Below are positions 7,788-13,417 of a DNA stretch of 13,417 nt, piece by piece. Location: positions 1 through 13,417 of the forward strand of contig DATGIQ010000255.1 of NCBI GenBank assembly GCA_035295665.1, read 5' to 3'. Each line of letters starts with the position of its first letter. Position 1 is the first letter of the stretch. The notes under the pieces were generated by a model. The model saw only the letters and a list, made by a program, of their open reading frames with translations, was not told where the DNA came from and ran no database searches. The position numbers and the translations under genes were made by a program. The stretch is from DATGIQ01 sp035295665 (lineage in GTDB: Bacteria; Planctomycetota; Planctomycetia; Gemmatales; Gemmataceae).

Positions 7788-7810
7788 ATGCTGCCGGATC
7801 TTGTTACCGA
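7773..7810. terminator. Possible bidirectional terminator between convergent genes
   Basis: Only 16 bases separate the convergent stops. TCGGTAA (7781-7787) and TTACCGA (7804-7810) are a perfect inverted repeat that includes both TAA stop codons. A competing stem GGCAGC (7773-7778)/GCTGCC (7790-7795) overlaps it. Neither is followed by a clear U-tract, so termination is only a suggestion. Confidence 0.3.
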
Positions 7811-9042
7811 GTGAGGCACGGGGTACGTAGCCGAAAATTCTCGCGGTCATGATCGAGCTTCTCCGCCAGCAGCAGCGCCGAACCGCTGAGTAGAGCGGTG
7901 AAGCCGAAGCGATGGCGGATCGCATCTTTGCATGTGGCCAACCGGCGGGCACGCTCCTCGTCCGGATCGGGAAAAAGGGCCGGCTGCCGTTCCGGAGACC
8001 CGAGCGGCGTCAGCTCCACACCCAGCAGCCGCAAGGGAAGCCGCCGCTGATACAGCACCTCGAATCGTTCTCGAACTGCTTCCTTGAGTGCTTCATCGCG
8101 ATCCGTCGCCAGCCGAAATGTTCCGCGTCCCTCCGCATGTTGGTAATCGCCATAGCGAAGGATCAGCACGAACCCCTTGGCAGCCAGGTCATGGAACCGC
8201 ATCCAGGCGGCCGCTCGTTCCAGCAAGTAATCGAGCATGGCACGCAGGAATGCTCGATCGGCCACGGGTGGATCAAAACTGGTCCGGCGGCTCACGGACT
8301 GCGGCGGTTTACGCGGTTGGACCGGTCGAGGGTCGATACCGTGCGCCTGCTCATGCAAAAGGCGTCCCTGGGCTCTGAACAAGCCGCGCAGGATCGGCAC
8401 CGGAATGGCCGCGACCTCGCCAACCTGGCGCACATTCAAGCGATCCAGCCGAGCCTCCACTTTGGGTCCTACGCCGGGCAATACCCGCGCCGGCCAGGGA
8501 GCCAGATAGCTCTGCTCGTTGCCGGCAGGAACGTTCACGGCTGTTGGCTTCTTCCACTCCGCGCTCTGCGATTTTCGTTGCTTGGCTTCTTTCGTAGCCA
8601 CGCTGGCGATCAGCTTGCTGCTACCGATGCCAATGGAAACGCTGAGCTGCACTTCATCCTGAATTTGCGTCCCCAGACCGCTGGCCACCTGCGTAATGCC
8701 GCCCTGGCGTGTCAGATCCAGGTAGAGGTCATCGAGCGCAGCAACTTCAATCAACGGTGTCTGTTCCTGGCAAACGGCCAGGATACGGCGGGCTGTCTGT
8801 TCGTAGCGTGGATATTCGCCGGGAATGACGATCAAGGGACGGCAAAGATGCCGAGCCTCCGCCAAGCGCATGCCGGTGCAGACGCCATAGCGGCGGGCCT
8901 CGTAACTGCAACTGGCAACCACCCCCGTGCCCACGGCTACCGGCTTGCCGCGCAGGTTCGGATCATCGCGCTGCTCGATCGAAGCGAAGAACGCGTCGGC
9001 ATCGAGATGCAGGATGGCGCGGTCGCAAAGGGTTAGCGGCAT
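7804..9042 (-). CDS. dinB: Y-family translesion DNA polymerase, DinB/Pol IV type
   Basis: The 412-residue product aligns with Pol IV along its whole length. The palm starts with ILHLDADAFFASIE: D14 is the first catalytic Asp and F19 the steric gate that excludes ribonucleotides. SYEARRYGV (46-54) is the finger motif. ALDDLYLDLT (102-111) is the second catalytic site, but the usual Asp-Glu pair (LDEAYLDV in E. coli) reads D104-D105. SVSIGIGSSKLIASVATKEAK (137 onward, in part) and the helix-hairpin-helix LPGVGPK (188-194) follow, then a little-finger domain starting near SVSRRTSF (249-256). QPALF (353-357) fits a beta-clamp-binding motif, near a charged C-terminal tail of about 50 residues. The protein copies damaged DNA at low fidelity. 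It has its own divergent promoter (9109-9138); no imuA or dnaE2 neighbour is present. The ATG lacks a strong Shine-Dalgarno. Confidence 0.93.
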   Translation of the reverse strand: MPLTLCDRAILHLDADAFFASIEQRDDPNLRGKPVAVGTGVVASCSYEARRYGVCTGMRLAEARHLCRPLIVIPGEYPRYEQTARRILAVCQEQTPLIEVAALDDLYLDLTRQGGITQVASGLGTQIQDEVQLSVSIGIGSSKLIASVATKEAKQRKSQSAEWKKPTAVNVPAGNEQSYLAPWPARVLPGVGPKVEARLDRLNVRQVGEVAAIPVPILRGLFRAQGRLLHEQAHGIDPRPVQPRKPPQSVSRRTSFDPPVADRAFLRAMLDYLLERAAAWMRFHDLAAKGFVLILRYGDYQHAEGRGTFRLATDRDEALKEAVRERFEVLYQRRLPLRLLGVELTPLGSPERQPALFPDPDEERARRLATCKDAIRHRFGFTALLSGSALLLAEKLDHDRENFRLRTPCLTR

Positions 9043-9108
9043 GACCGAAGACCAAGAGCGGCGTCTGCAGCTGAGAGAACAGAAGCCGCCCAGAAAACTG
9101 TGTACTTA

Positions 9109-9138
9109 TGTATACTTATCGGAAGAGGAATTTGTCAA
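9109..9138 (-). promoter_or_regulatory. Sigma70-like promoter of the DinB gene, with a direct repeat
   Basis: On the minus strand TTGACA (9133-9138, perfect consensus) and TATACA (9109-9114) are separated by 18 bases. Transcription would start near 9102, about 60 bases before the ATG at 9042. ATAAGTA occurs twice on this strand (9113-9119 and 9103-9109), exactly 10 bases apart across the -10 element, which could be a repressor site. No E. coli- or Bacillus-type LexA box was recognised. Confidence 0.6.
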
Positions 9139-9160
9139 GAGAGAGGGATGAGTGGGTTGT

Positions 9161-9206
9161 TTCGCGGCGGTTCGCAGAACCGCGCGGTTCCGCGAACCGC
9201 CGCGAA
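9161..9206. repeat. 46-base near-perfect palindrome: two abutting GCGGTTC-N3-GAACCGC sites
   Basis: Positions 9161-9206 pair with themselves at 22 of 23 positions; only 9176/9191 mismatch. Inside are two 17-base inverted repeats placed end to end: GCGGTTC-GCA-GAACCGC (9167-9183) and GCGGTTC-CGC-GAACCGC (9184-9200), flanked by TTCGCG and CGCGAA. It lies between the dinB promoter and the lysS promoter, starting 22 bases upstream of the first -35 and ending 24 bases upstream of the second. It could be a tandem operator serving one or both genes, or a dispersed REP-like element. It is not followed by a U-tract on either strand. Confidence 0.75.
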
Positions 9207-9230
9207 CGAACTCACGCCCCGTCACTGCAA

Positions 9231-9258
9231 TTGACACATTTCGCCTACCGACTAGAAT
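9231..9258 (+). promoter_or_regulatory. Sigma70-like promoter of the lysS operon
   Basis: TTGACA (9231-9236, perfect) and TAGAAT (9253-9258, five of six) are 16 bases apart. Transcription would start near 9265, giving a short leader of about 37 bases before the ATG at 9302. Confidence 0.65.
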
Positions 9259-9301
9259 CCACTCACTCACCGGGACACCTCTCCTTGCTGTTTCCTCCTA
9301 C

Positions 9302-10777
9302 ATGAAAGTCACGATCGTGTCAGGATCCCAAGACAATTTTGAGGTCAGCCGTACTGACAAGTTACACCACATTGAGCAACTCGGCCTCGATCCCTGGGGA
9401 GGACGCTTTGATGGGCATCAGCCCATTGCGCAGATCCGCGCTTTGCCAGCTGATGCGACACCACCGCACCACGTCCGTGCCGCCGGCCGGATTGTGCAGC
9501 GGCGCGACATGGGCAAGGCGTATTTCCTCGACCTCAAGGATTGGTCGTCGGATCAAAAGATTCAAGTCCATGTCGGCCAAAAACAGGTGGGCGAAGTCGG
9601 CTGGGCGCTGGCCCAGCAATTGGATCTGGGTGACCTCTTGGGCGTGGATGGAGATCTCGGCGTGACACGCAGGGGCGAGCTCACGATTTTCGCCGGCGCG
9701 ATCCACATGCTTGGCAAGTCACTCCTCCCGCACCCCGACAAATGGAGCGGGATGCAGGACATGGAGTATCGCCTCCGCCATCGGTATCTCGACCTGATTT
9801 ACAGTCCCGAGGTACTCGAGCGGAGCTTGAAACGGACCAAGATCGTCCACTGTATCCGCAGTTATCTGGATCGCCAGGGTTATTGCGAAGTGGAAACACC
9901 GACGCTGCACGCCATCGCCGGAGGGGCGGCGGCCCGGCCATTTACCACGCATCACAACGCCCTGGACATTAACCTGTTCCTGCGGATTGCCCTGGAACTG
10001 CATCTCAAACGGCTCCTGGTTGGCGGCATGGAAAAAGTGTACGAGATTGGCCGGGTCTTCCGCAATGAAGGGATCGACGCCAGGCACAATCCCGAATTCA
10101 CCATGCTGGAGCTGTATCAGGCGTATGGCGACTACCGGACGATGATGGATCTGACCGAGGGCTTGATCGTTGCCTGCGTGGAAACGCTGGGGGGCGGGCT
10201 TCAGCTTCCGTACGGGGAACAGACGGTGGACTACACGCCGCCCTGGCAACGGGCCACCTATGCGGAGCTTTTCCACAAGTATGCCGGTGTGCCGATGAGT
10301 GATCCGGACGCAGTGCGCGCCGCCGCCGAGCAAGCGGGGCTGACCACTGCCAACAAGCATCCCGATGTCGTCGTGCACGAGTTGTTCGAAGCACGCGTGG
10401 AGAATCACTTGGCGGGGCCCGTGTTTGTCTACGACTATCCCGCGGCCCTCTGTCCGCTCACCAAGCGGCGGCGCGACGATCCGACGTTGGCGGAACGATT
10501 TGAACTGTACATCCAGGGCATGGAACTGGCCAACGCCTATACCGAGTTGAACGATCCGCAGACCCAGGAAGCGACCTTTCGCATGCAGTTGGCCGGGCTG
10601 CCGGAAGAAGAGTCGATGGCACGCATGGATGAGGATTTTGTACGTGCCCTGCGGTACGGCATGCCGCCGGCCGGGGGGATGGGGATGGGCATCGACCGGT
10701 TGGCCATGCTCCTGACCAACACAACGTCGATCCGCGATGTGATCCTGTTTCCGCTCTTACGGCCGGAAAAGAAGTAA
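9302..10777 (+). CDS. lysS: Class II lysyl-tRNA synthetase
   Basis: The 491-residue product charges tRNA-Lys with lysine using ATP in the cytoplasm. It has the anticodon-binding OB fold (about 58-140), then the class II catalytic core: motif 1 around GYCEVETPTL (193-202), the family stretch THHNALDINLFLRIALEL (216-233), motif 2 FRNEGIDARHNPEFT (253-267) and motif 3 GMGMGIDRLAMLL (459-471). Length is near the usual 490-510, so it is a full synthetase and not an EpmA-type short form. The ATG at 9302 gives a normal N-terminus. A longer frame from 9152 would run through the palindrome and the promoter and is rejected. The start has no Shine-Dalgarno; the 20 bases before it are pyrimidine-rich (CTCCTTGCTGTTTCCTCCTA). 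The ABC permease gene follows after 13 bases. Confidence 0.97.
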   Translation: MKVTIVSGSQDNFEVSRTDKLHHIEQLGLDPWGGRFDGHQPIAQIRALPADATPPHHVRAAGRIVQRRDMGKAYFLDLKDWSSDQKIQVHVGQKQVGEVGWALAQQLDLGDLLGVDGDLGVTRRGELTIFAGAIHMLGKSLLPHPDKWSGMQDMEYRLRHRYLDLIYSPEVLERSLKRTKIVHCIRSYLDRQGYCEVETPTLHAIAGGAAARPFTTHHNALDINLFLRIALELHLKRLLVGGMEKVYEIGRVFRNEGIDARHNPEFTMLELYQAYGDYRTMMDLTEGLIVACVETLGGGLQLPYGEQTVDYTPPWQRATYAELFHKYAGVPMSDPDAVRAAAEQAGLTTANKHPDVVVHELFEARVENHLAGPVFVYDYPAALCPLTKRRRDDPTLAERFELYIQGMELANAYTELNDPQTQEATFRMQLAGLPEEESMARMDEDFVRALRYGMPPAGGMGMGIDRLAMLLTNTTSIRDVILFPLLRPEKK

Positions 10778-10790
10778 CCGGGGATCCGTT

Positions 10791-12224
10791 ATGTACAAAC
10801 TGTTGCTCTGTTGGCGTTATCTGGTGAGCCGCTACTTGGCGTTGGCGTGCATCATCAGCATCATGTTGGGCGTTGCCACGCTGATCGTGGTCAACAGCGT
10901 GATGGCCGGGTTCAGTACCAAGCTCAAGGATCGCCTGCACGGCCTACTCTCGGATGTGCTCGTGGAATCGCTGGTACACAATGGCTTCGACGATCCACAA
11001 GAAAAAATGCAGCGCATCTGGAATTCGCCCATCGGTAACAAGATTGCGGCCATGACGCCGACGATCGACATCCCCGGGCTGATCCAGATCACGTACCACG
11101 GCATGCCGATGCCACCGCGACCGGTGCGTCTCATTGGCATCGACCCGAAAGGGCGCGCCAACTTGGGCGGCTTCAAGGAGTATTTGACGGATCCGCGCAA
11201 CCGGGAAAACCCCTCGTTCGAGCTGAGTCCCGAAGTCCAGCGGCTGCATGACGAGAAGTATGGCATCCCGATCACGCTTCCCCCTATGGTCGAGCCGATC
11301 GGACCCGATGGCCTGCCGCCGCCCGAGCCCGTTCCGGACGAGCCCAAAGTCCTACCGAATGTATTCGTGGGATATGCCATCGCCAATTACCGAGCTCGCC
11401 ATGTCAGCGCCAACGATCCGAATAAAGACGTTACCGTCCTGGAGCGGGGCGATGAAGCGATTCTGATCACAGTGAGCGGGGAGTTGATTCATGGCCAAAT
11501 GCTCAGGCCGGTTGATGATCGAGTCGTGGTCGCGGACTTCTTTAAATCCGAGATGAGTGAGTACGACGCCCAAAACGTCTTCGTGCCGCTCGATTGGCTC
11601 CAGCGAATGCGGACCATGCAGAACCGAGCCACCACGCTGCAAATCCGGCTGAAGGACTACCGCGAGGCCCCCGAGGTTGTCCAGGGACTGAGAGAATTGT
11701 TTCCGCCGCCGCCGGAAAGCAGCTATTTCGTGGAAACGTGGGAAGGCAAACAGGGTACGATCCTCGCAGCCATCGCCACGGAACGGGGCCTGCTAAACGT
11801 ATTGCTGTTCATGATCATCGGCGTGGCGGGGTTCGGCATCCTGGCTATCTTTGCAATGATCGTGGCCGAGAAGAAACGCGACATCGGCATTCTCAAGGCA
11901 CTGGGAGCTTCGAACGGCGGCATACTTCGCATTTTCATCGGCTATGCCTTGCTGCTGGGGCTGGTCGGAGCGGCGCTGGGCACGCTTCTCGGCCTGGTCA
12001 TCACGATCCACCTGAATGATATCGAGCAGTTCTTGGGACGGCTGACAGGGGAAGAGATGTTTCCACGGGACGTTTACTATTTTGATCAGATCCCGACGAA
12101 TATTCAGCCGTGGATGGTGGCGCTGGTGAACTTGGGCGCGGTCGTCATCGCCGTGGTGTTCAGCGTCCTGCCCGCCCTGCGGGCCGCGCTGCTACATCCG
12201 GTGCAAGCGTTGCGCTATGAGTAG
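10791..12224 (+). CDS. LolC/LolE-type (MacB/FtsX superfamily) ABC transporter permease
   Basis: The 477-residue inner-membrane protein has four predicted helices: about 17-39, 334-358, 380-406 and 441-464, with a large periplasmic domain between the first two. This is the MacB/FtsX layout. VAEKKRDIGILKALGAS (358-374) is the coupling motif contacting the ATPase, and YYFDQIPTNIQPW near 429-441 matches the LolE-like last loop. E. coli LolC is about 400 residues; the extra length here lies mostly around 120-195, including a Pro-rich stretch (PPMVEPIGPDGLPPPEPVP). With the ATPase downstream it should form a lipoprotein-releasing or related mechanotransmission transporter, possibly as a homodimer since only one permease gene is present (inference). 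It starts 13 bases after lysS, with only a weak GGGGA ribosome site, so translation may depend on coupling. Confidence 0.88.
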   Translation: MYKLLLCWRYLVSRYLALACIISIMLGVATLIVVNSVMAGFSTKLKDRLHGLLSDVLVESLVHNGFDDPQEKMQRIWNSPIGNKIAAMTPTIDIPGLIQITYHGMPMPPRPVRLIGIDPKGRANLGGFKEYLTDPRNRENPSFELSPEVQRLHDEKYGIPITLPPMVEPIGPDGLPPPEPVPDEPKVLPNVFVGYAIANYRARHVSANDPNKDVTVLERGDEAILITVSGELIHGQMLRPVDDRVVVADFFKSEMSEYDAQNVFVPLDWLQRMRTMQNRATTLQIRLKDYREAPEVVQGLRELFPPPPESSYFVETWEGKQGTILAAIATERGLLNVLLFMIIGVAGFGILAIFAMIVAEKKRDIGILKALGASNGGILRIFIGYALLLGLVGAALGTLLGLVITIHLNDIEQFLGRLTGEEMFPRDVYYFDQIPTNIQPWMVALVNLGAVVIAVVFSVLPALRAALLHPVQALRYE

Positions 12225-12237
12225 GAAAAACATTGAT

Positions 12238-12334
12238 AATGAGAAATTGAAAATCGAAGAAGCATGAGCATCTTCCTGTTGGCCGGTGCCGGGTTCGGTT
12301 TCGGTCCGTTTTTCAATTTCTCATTTTCAATTTC
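12238..12334. repeat. AT-rich inverted and direct repeat between permease and ATPase genes
   Basis: AATGAGAAATTGAAAA (12238-12253) is perfectly complementary to TTTTCAATTTCTCATT (12310-12325), giving a 16-bp stem around a 56-base spacer. TTTTCAATTTC is also directly repeated at 12310-12320 and 12324-12334. The 128-base gap 12225-12352 is far more AT-rich than its surroundings. Folding in the mRNA could separate permease and ATPase expression, or it may be the remnant of a short mobile element. No encoded protein is credible here. Confidence 0.6.
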
Positions 12335-12352
12335 CGACTGGAGACAATCCTT

Positions 12353-13078
12353 ATGCGGGAGTCTGTTTCTCTGCTGTCCGCCACCAATTTGCACAAGACC
12401 TACCGCAAGGACGCGGTCAAGGTGCGGGTGCTGCGCGGGCTGGACTTAGAGGTGGGGTCGGGCGAATTCCTCAGCATTGTCGGCGTGTCCGGCTCCGGCA
12501 AGAGCACCCTCTTGCACCTGCTCGGAACCATTGATCGGCCCGATGAAGGGAGCATCCGGCTCGACGGAAAACGCATCGACGATTTGCCGGCCGAGCAGCG
12601 CGACCTGCTGCGGAACCAAACCTTCGGTTTCATCTTCCAGTTCTATCACCTTCTCCCAGAGCTAAATACCCTGGAAAATGTCTTGATTCCGCAGATGATC
12701 AAGCATTCCACCCTGAGCTGGCTGCGGCACCGTCACCCCGTGCGAGAGCGGGCCCTGGAACTGCTGGAGCGGGTCGGCCTGAGTCAGCGGCTGAAGCATC
12801 GGCCATGTGAGTTATCCGGCGGCGAGATGCAGCGCGCCGCCATCGCCCGCGCCCTGATCAATCAACCGCGAATCCTGCTGGCCGATGAGCCGACCGGGAA
12901 TCTCGACGCCGGGACGGGGGGCGAAATTGTCCAGCTCTTGCGTGACTTGAACCGTCGCGACGGGCTCACTATCATCATGGTTACGCACAATTTGGAGATT
13001 GTCGCCGATACCGACCGGGTCGTCCGGCTGGTAGCGGGCCAGGTGGAACGGACACCGCAAGCCATTTGCGATTTTTGA
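12353..13078 (+). CDS. lolD: LolD/MacB-type ABC transporter ATPase
   Basis: The 241-residue nucleotide-binding subunit has every ABC motif: Walker A GVSGSGKST (44-52), Q-loop Q96 in FGFIFQFYHLLPELN, signature LSGGE (154-158), Walker B ILLADEP with catalytic E179, the D-loop GNLD, and H-loop H212 in VTHN. The FYHLLPELNTLENV stretch and the GEMQRAAIARALIN pattern are typical of the LolD/MacB/FtsE group that pairs with four-helix permeases such as the one upstream. It powers the transporter from the cytoplasmic face. The ATG at 12353 has TGGAGA (12339-12344) 8-9 bases upstream. A short basic stretch WLRHRHP (123-129) follows the Q-loop region. Function as lipoprotein release is likely but not proven from sequence alone. 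Confidence 0.93.
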   Translation: MRESVSLLSATNLHKTYRKDAVKVRVLRGLDLEVGSGEFLSIVGVSGSGKSTLLHLLGTIDRPDEGSIRLDGKRIDDLPAEQRDLLRNQTFGFIFQFYHLLPELNTLENVLIPQMIKHSTLSWLRHRHPVRERALELLERVGLSQRLKHRPCELSGGEMQRAAIARALINQPRILLADEPTGNLDAGTGGEIVQLLRDLNRRDGLTIIMVTHNLEIVADTDRVVRLVAGQVERTPQAICDF

Positions 13079-13104
13079 ATTCCCATTGGAATGTTCAAAA
13101 TCGC
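13068..13104 (+). other. Hairpin overlapping the lolD stop codon
   Basis: GCGATTTT (13068-13075) pairs with AAAATCGC (13097-13104), continued by GA/TC and ATTCC (13079-13083)/GGAAT (13088-13092) with small bulges and a CATT loop. It includes the TGA stop (13076-13078) and ends 21 bases before the aminotransferase ATG. No strong U-tract follows, so it may be a weak terminator, attenuator or mRNA-end stabiliser. Confidence 0.4.
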
Positions 13105-13125
13105 TCTTCAACCATCAAGAATCCC

Positions 13126-13417
13126 ATGACGCCACGCATCTACATCAATGGCAAACTATTCGACAAGGCGGACGCCAAGATCAGCGTGTATGATCACGGG
13201 CTGCTCTATGGCGATGGGGTTTTCGAGGGGATTCGGGTTTATAGCGGCAAGGTGTTTCGCCTCGCGGAACACATTGCCCGGCTTTACGAGAGCGCCCGCA
13301 GCATCCGGCTAGAGATCCCGCTGAATCGGCAAGAGATGGAAGAGGCAGTGCGGAGCACTGTCCAGGCGAACAACAAGCGCGACGGCTACATCCGATTGCT
13401 GGTCACGCGGGGAGCCG
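13126..13417 (+). CDS. ilvE: Class IV PLP aminotransferase, probably branched-chain (5' part)
   Basis: The first 97 residues are present; the gene runs off the right edge. The N-terminus is typical of fold-type IV transaminases: YINGKLFDKADAKISV, then YDHGLLYGDGVFEGIRVY (22-39) and the helix EHIARLYESARSI (48-60), which contributes to the PLP phosphate and substrate pocket. These closely fit branched-chain aminotransferase (last step of Leu, Ile and Val synthesis, using glutamate). D-amino-acid transaminase and aminodeoxychorismate lyase share the fold, and the deciding Lys and substrate-loop residues lie outside the window. The ATG at 13126 is the only reasonable start; the ribosome site is weak. 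It lies 47 bases after lolD and may be cotranscribed or separated by the hairpin at 13068-13104. Confidence 0.85.
   Translation, partial: MTPRIYINGKLFDKADAKISVYDHGLLYGDGVFEGIRVYSGKVFRLAEHIARLYESARSIRLEIPLNRQEMEEAVRSTVQANNKRDGYIRLLVTRGA

Noticed and set aside
9041..9151. Plus-strand 36-codon frame (MTEDQERRLQ...) whose ATG overlaps the dinB ATG at CATG
   Set aside because: It covers the dinB promoter, has no ribosome site and matches nothing recognised; most likely chance.
9152..9301. A 50-codon N-terminal extension of lysS
   Set aside because: It would be encoded by the palindrome and promoter DNA, and normal synthetases begin near the 9302 ATG.
12264..12449. Plus-strand 61-codon frame starting MSIFLLAGAGFGFG, signal-like
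   Set aside because: It runs through the AT-rich repeat and overlaps the ATPase gene in another frame; it has no ribosome site.
1..13417. tRNA, rRNA, CRISPR array, transposase or riboswitch
   Set aside because: None was seen by eye on either strand; a covariance-model search would be needed to exclude small RNAs in the short gaps.

Overview
The window looks like a piece of a GC-rich planctomycete chromosome, probably from a Gemmata-like lineage. The strongest clue is a pair of DUF1559 prepilin-like proteins, which are greatly expanded in Planctomycetes. Supporting clues are Tat- or Sec-exported catabolic enzymes and a small HEAT-repeat lipoprotein. The family-level placement is inference; no rRNA or other marker is present. 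Coding density is high and no tRNA, rRNA, CRISPR array, transposase or phage gene was seen.

Left block, minus strand (6194 down to 1). Four genes read in one direction with gaps of 73, 58 and 41 bases: a DUF1559 pseudopilin, a Tat-exported sugar phosphate isomerase/epimerase-like TIM barrel, an exported gamma-glutamyltransferase-family hydrolase, and an exported M14 zinc carboxypeptidase that runs off the left edge. The M14 gene fills the first 2.4 kb, with no stop in 806 codons. The set looks like an envelope or periplasmic degradation operon for peptide and sugar-derived compounds.

Middle block. A 273-base divergent promoter region (6195-6467) separates that operon from a plus-strand pair: a second DUF1559 protein and a HEAT-repeat lipoprotein. 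These converge on a minus-strand Y-family DNA polymerase (DinB/Pol IV type). A second divergent region (9043-9301) holds a clean sigma70-like promoter for each side. Between them lies a 46-base, almost perfect palindrome made of two abutting copies of GCGGTTC-N3-GAACCGC. This is the most striking non-coding signal in the window.

Right block, plus strand (9302 to the end). Lysyl-tRNA synthetase, a LolC/E-type ABC permease, a LolD-type ATPase and the start of a branched-chain aminotransferase (cut by the right edge) follow one another. The permease and ATPase should form one lipoprotein-release or MacB-like transporter. An AT-rich inverted repeat lies between them, and a hairpin overlaps the ATPase stop codon.

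I see no clearly new multi-gene defence or mobile system. The points most worth checking are the tandem palindrome at 9161-9206, the Asp-for-Glu change at the catalytic pair of the polymerase, the missing gamma-glutamyl-binding residues in the GGT-family enzyme, and the hairpin-rich in-frame insert in the carboxypeptidase.
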